NCBI GenBank assembly: GCA_041569895.1
Contig: JBFFXF010000173.1
Span: 1-15,511, forward strand
Direction: 5' to 3'
Source of the DNA: JBFFXF01 sp041569895
GTDB lineage: Bacteria; Planctomycetota; UBA8108; JACQVS01
DNA length: 15,511 nucleotides
How positions within the stretch are numbered: the first letter of the stretch is position 1; every line of letters starts with the position of its first letter. Both the position numbers and the translations under genes were made by a program. Positions 13,649 to 15,511 of the stretch are shown here, piece by piece. The notes beneath the pieces were generated by a model that was not told the origin of the DNA, ran no database searches, and was given only the letters and a program-made list of their open reading frames with translations.

Positions 13649-14374
13649 GTGAACGCACCGTTCACGGCGTGGGGCGCGTCGCACTGGACGGTGCTCGTCC
13701 TCTTCGCGATCGCGGCCGTTGTCTCGGTCCGGCTCGGCCGCGGCGTTCGGGGCGGACCTCGCGAGATCGTCGTCCGGCGGGTCGGGGCGGCGGCGGTTGT
13801 CGCCGTCGCGCTGTCGTACCAGATCTACTCGATGCTGCCGGCGAACTGGTCGGTCGGTTTCTCGCTGCCCTTCCAGCTCTGCGACCTCGCGTGGATGGCC
13901 GCCGCGCTGGCGCTCTGGACCGGTCGCCAGTGGGCCTTCGCGCTCCTCTACTACTGGGGCCTGACGCTGACGTCGCAGGGCCTGCTGACGCCGCAGCTCG
14001 AGCACGATTTCCCGCATCCGCAGTTCCTGATGTTCTGGTCGATCCACTGCCTCGTGGTGCTCGCGGCGGTGTTCATGACGTGGGGGCTCGGGCGGCGCCC
14101 CGGCTGGACCGACTTCCGCCTGGCCATCACGGCGACCGTCGTGTGGGGCTTCGCGATGCTCGGCTTCAACGCCCTCGCCGGCTCGAACTACCTCTACGTC
14201 AACCGCAAGCCGGACGCGCAATCGATCCTCGATCTCCTGCCGCCGTGGCCCTGGTACCTCCTCGTCGAGCTGGCGATCATTCTCCTCGTGTGGGCGCTGA
14301 TGACGTGGTGCTGGCCCTCGGCGCGACACGGCCGAGCCGCGCGGCCAGTACGTTCCCCGCGACCAGCTGGATGA
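13649..14374 (+). CDS. TIGR02206/YwaF-type integral membrane protein
   Basis: A 241-residue protein with about six or seven hydrophobic helices. Diagnostic stretches are LPFQLCDLAWM, YWGLTLTSQGLLTP and the late NYLYVNRKP followed by SILDLLPPWPWYLL, all typical of the TIGR02206 family (Bacillus YwaF). The function of the family is unknown to me. The GTG at 13649 was chosen for its GGAG and because the protein then begins just before the first helix, at the usual family length (about 230-250). The last 17 residues (Arg/Pro/Ala-rich) lie in a 98-bp stretch shared with the convergent symporter gene and look like shadow sequence of that gene, so the C terminus may recently have been extended by loss of a stop. 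Confidence 0.85.
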   Translation: MNAPFTAWGASHWTVLVLFAIAAVVSVRLGRGVRGGPREIVVRRVGAAAVVAVALSYQIYSMLPANWSVGFSLPFQLCDLAWMAAALALWTGRQWAFALLYYWGLTLTSQGLLTPQLEHDFPHPQFLMFWSIHCLVVLAAVFMTWGLGRRPGWTDFRLAITATVVWGFAMLGFNALAGSNYLYVNRKPDAQSILDLLPPWPWYLLVELAIILLVWALMTWCWPSARHGRAARPVRSPRPAG

Positions 14375-15260
14375 TCTGGTGCAGGACGAGCGGCACCGCG
14401 CCGTACGGATTGCCCGGGAAGAAGGTGCTCCAGAGGTAGATGCCGTTCGGCACCGTCTTCTGTGACCCGCTGAAGATTACCGCGGGACGCTGCTCGCGCG
14501 CCAGGCCGGCCACGCGGGCGACGGTCGCCGTCCAGAGGAGCATCAGACCGTGCAGCGCCGCGCAGACGCCGAGGAAGCGCAGCCCGATCGTCCGCTCGGT
14601 CGCCAGTCGCGTCGCCGCGGACGAGAACGCCGTGTACATGAACGTCAGGATGATCAGCTGCGGCACGATGCCGATCGCCGCCATCGCCCTGCCCGGACGG
14701 CGCCAGACGAAGAGTCGCGTCACCAGGCCGGCGAGCATCGGCAGGATGATCACCAGCCCGAGCCGCCCCATCATCTCCGCGACGGGGAACCGGACGCTGG
14801 CGCCGATCGCCACCCAGAGAACGACCGGCGTGACGATCGCCGTGAGGCCGTTCGAGAGCAGCGTCAGGACGAGCGCGAGCTCGCGGTCACCCCGTGCGAT
14901 GCCGGTAAAGACGATCGCCGTGGCCAGCGTGCTCGCCTGCGCGGCGGCGATCATCGTCGCCTGCAAGAAGAGGAACCCGGGACTGTCGGGCCCCGCGAGC
15001 GCCGGCCCGATCAGACGGGCGAGCAGATAGCCCAACGCCGGCGCCACCACGAAGCACGAGCCCAGCGAGACGAACCCGGCGCGGACGTTCAGCGCCTGTC
15101 GCACCGCGTTGCGCGCGTCCATCGTGAAGCCCGAGATGAAGAGAATCACGGCGACGAGCGGCAGCACGAGGTGCTCGCGAATCACCGGCCCGCCCTGCGG
15201 CAGAAACGCGCCGAGGAGGAGGACGGGGACCATGGCGATGAGGAACCAGTGGCGCTTCAC
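14277..15260 (-). CDS. SBF-like (bile acid:sodium symporter family, SLC10A7/YfeH type) transporter
   Basis: A 327-residue membrane protein with about ten hydrophobic segments. The SBF-like pattern is visible: LFISGFTMDARNA near the N terminus, ATMIAAAQASTLATAIVFT in the middle and the signature IFSGSQKTVPNGIYLWSTFF late, followed by a hydrophobic helix (VLHQIIQLVAGNVLA). The family couples transport of organic anions to sodium in some members; the substrate here is unknown. The start is GTG at 15260, with no Shine-Dalgarno but a -10 box about 8 nt upstream, suggesting a leaderless or near-leaderless mRNA. An ATG nine codons further in is the alternative. The 3' end overlaps the convergent TIGR02206 gene by 98 bp. 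Confidence 0.88.
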   Translation of the reverse strand: MKRHWFLIAMVPVLLLGAFLPQGGPVIREHLVLPLVAVILFISGFTMDARNAVRQALNVRAGFVSLGSCFVVAPALGYLLARLIGPALAGPDSPGFLFLQATMIAAAQASTLATAIVFTGIARGDRELALVLTLLSNGLTAIVTPVVLWVAIGASVRFPVAEMMGRLGLVIILPMLAGLVTRLFVWRRPGRAMAAIGIVPQLIILTFMYTAFSSAATRLATERTIGLRFLGVCAALHGLMLLWTATVARVAGLAREQRPAVIFSGSQKTVPNGIYLWSTFFPGNPYGAVPLVLHQIIQLVAGNVLAARLGRVAPRASTTSSAPTRGE

Positions 15261-15268
15261 GGGGGATA

Positions 15269-15277
15269 CTTATAGCA
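15269..15277 (-). promoter_or_regulatory. Extended -10 promoter of the SBF-like gene
   Basis: TGCTATAAG on the minus strand (15277-15269): a TGN extension plus TATAAG, five of six against TATAAT. No acceptable -35 is seen 16-18 bp upstream, which is tolerable for an extended -10. The GTG start lies 8 nt downstream, so initiation would be leaderless or nearly so. Confidence 0.5.
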
Positions 15278-15289
15278 CACGGAGCGCTT

Positions 15290-15466
15290 TCCGTTCCCAG
15301 TCCCGGACCCGTTCCCGGTCCCGAAAGCTTCCGTGGTCGACGTGACGCTCGACGTCGGGGCCGAGCGATTGGGGTGCGATACCGATTCCGACACCGATAC
15401 CGACACCGATACCGACACCGACACCGACACCGATACCGACACCGACGCCGACGCCGACACGGACAC
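15290..15466 (-). repeat. Two-block hexamer repeat with G-quadruplex motif, upstream of the SBF gene
   Basis: Read on the minus strand, 15 hexamers of GTGTCG/GTATCG type (15466-15377) come first, then a spacer of about 54 bp, then five GGG tracts (complement of CCC at 15320, 15314, 15308, 15302 and 15296), exactly six bases apart, ending 35 bp before the GTG start at 15260. Order, orientation and G-tract period match the copy before the FIST gene. On the plus strand the same stretch is open and would encode Asp-Thr repeats. Confidence 0.75.
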
Positions 15467-15511
15467 CGAGCTCTCCTGCAACGGTGGCTGCCACGGCACG
15501 GTGGAGATCGG

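Noticed and set aside
15333..15511. Plus-strand open frame with Asp-Thr repeats followed by ELSCNGGCHGTVEI, running off the right edge
   Set aside because: The frame is open mainly because CCGAYA hexamers contain no stops, and no good start or Shine-Dalgarno is seen. The bases after 15466 could belong to a gene beyond the window; this cannot be decided here.

Overview
This is a high-GC bacterial window (roughly two-thirds G+C by eye, strong G/C preference at third codon positions). It looks like chromosome of a soil or sediment type lineage, possibly Acidobacteriota, Myxococcota or a neighbouring phylum. That placement is only inference, from the DUF4388 protein, the DUF455/ATP-grasp pair, the FIST protein and the mosaic intergenic repeats. 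I see no rRNA, tRNA, CRISPR array, transposase or phage gene.

Layout. Positions 1-480 hold no convincing gene but a mosaic of short repeats: an inverted 'CACAGAGG' repeat, a CCGAYW hexamer run and a heptamer tandem array. A chorismate-lyase-like gene (481-1044, minus) and a Rep-type DNA helicase (1211-3265, plus) diverge from back-to-back sigma70-like promoters. A three-gene minus-strand operon follows, transcribed from about 6466 to 3276: a fumarylacetoacetate-hydrolase-fold 2-keto-3-deoxy-pentonate dehydratase, a 2-oxoglutarate-semialdehyde dehydrogenase and a membrane-anchored HEAT-repeat protein. The two enzymes together make the last two steps of Weimberg-type pentose oxidation (2-keto-3-deoxy-pentonate to 2-oxoglutarate semialdehyde to 2-oxoglutarate). 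The operon promoter sits so close to the first ATG that the mRNA is probably leaderless.

Divergent from that operon, 6732-8021 (plus) encodes an exported, C-terminally membrane-anchored protein of unknown function. A small DUF4388 (PATAN-type) protein follows at 8237-8794. Next come a DUF455 ferritin-like protein and an ATP-grasp protein, translationally coupled through a GTGA overlap, and then a stand-alone FIST sensor protein. This trio (8853-12168) is the most interesting cluster in the window: a putative diiron enzyme, a putative ligase and a small-molecule sensor, with no pathway I can name.

The right end has a MacB/FtsX-like ABC permease without its ATPase (12368-13570), a TIGR02206/YwaF-type membrane protein (13649-14374) and, convergent and overlapping it by 98 bp, an SBF-like (SLC10A7/YfeH-type) sodium/bile-acid symporter homologue (14277-15260).

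The main non-coding finding is a two-block hexamer repeat (a TCGGAN block, then a GGGNNN block able to form a G-quadruplex). It occurs directly upstream of the FIST gene and of the SBF gene, on opposite strands, in the same order and the same orientation relative to each gene. The first block also occurs at the left edge of the window with an 18-bp identical core.
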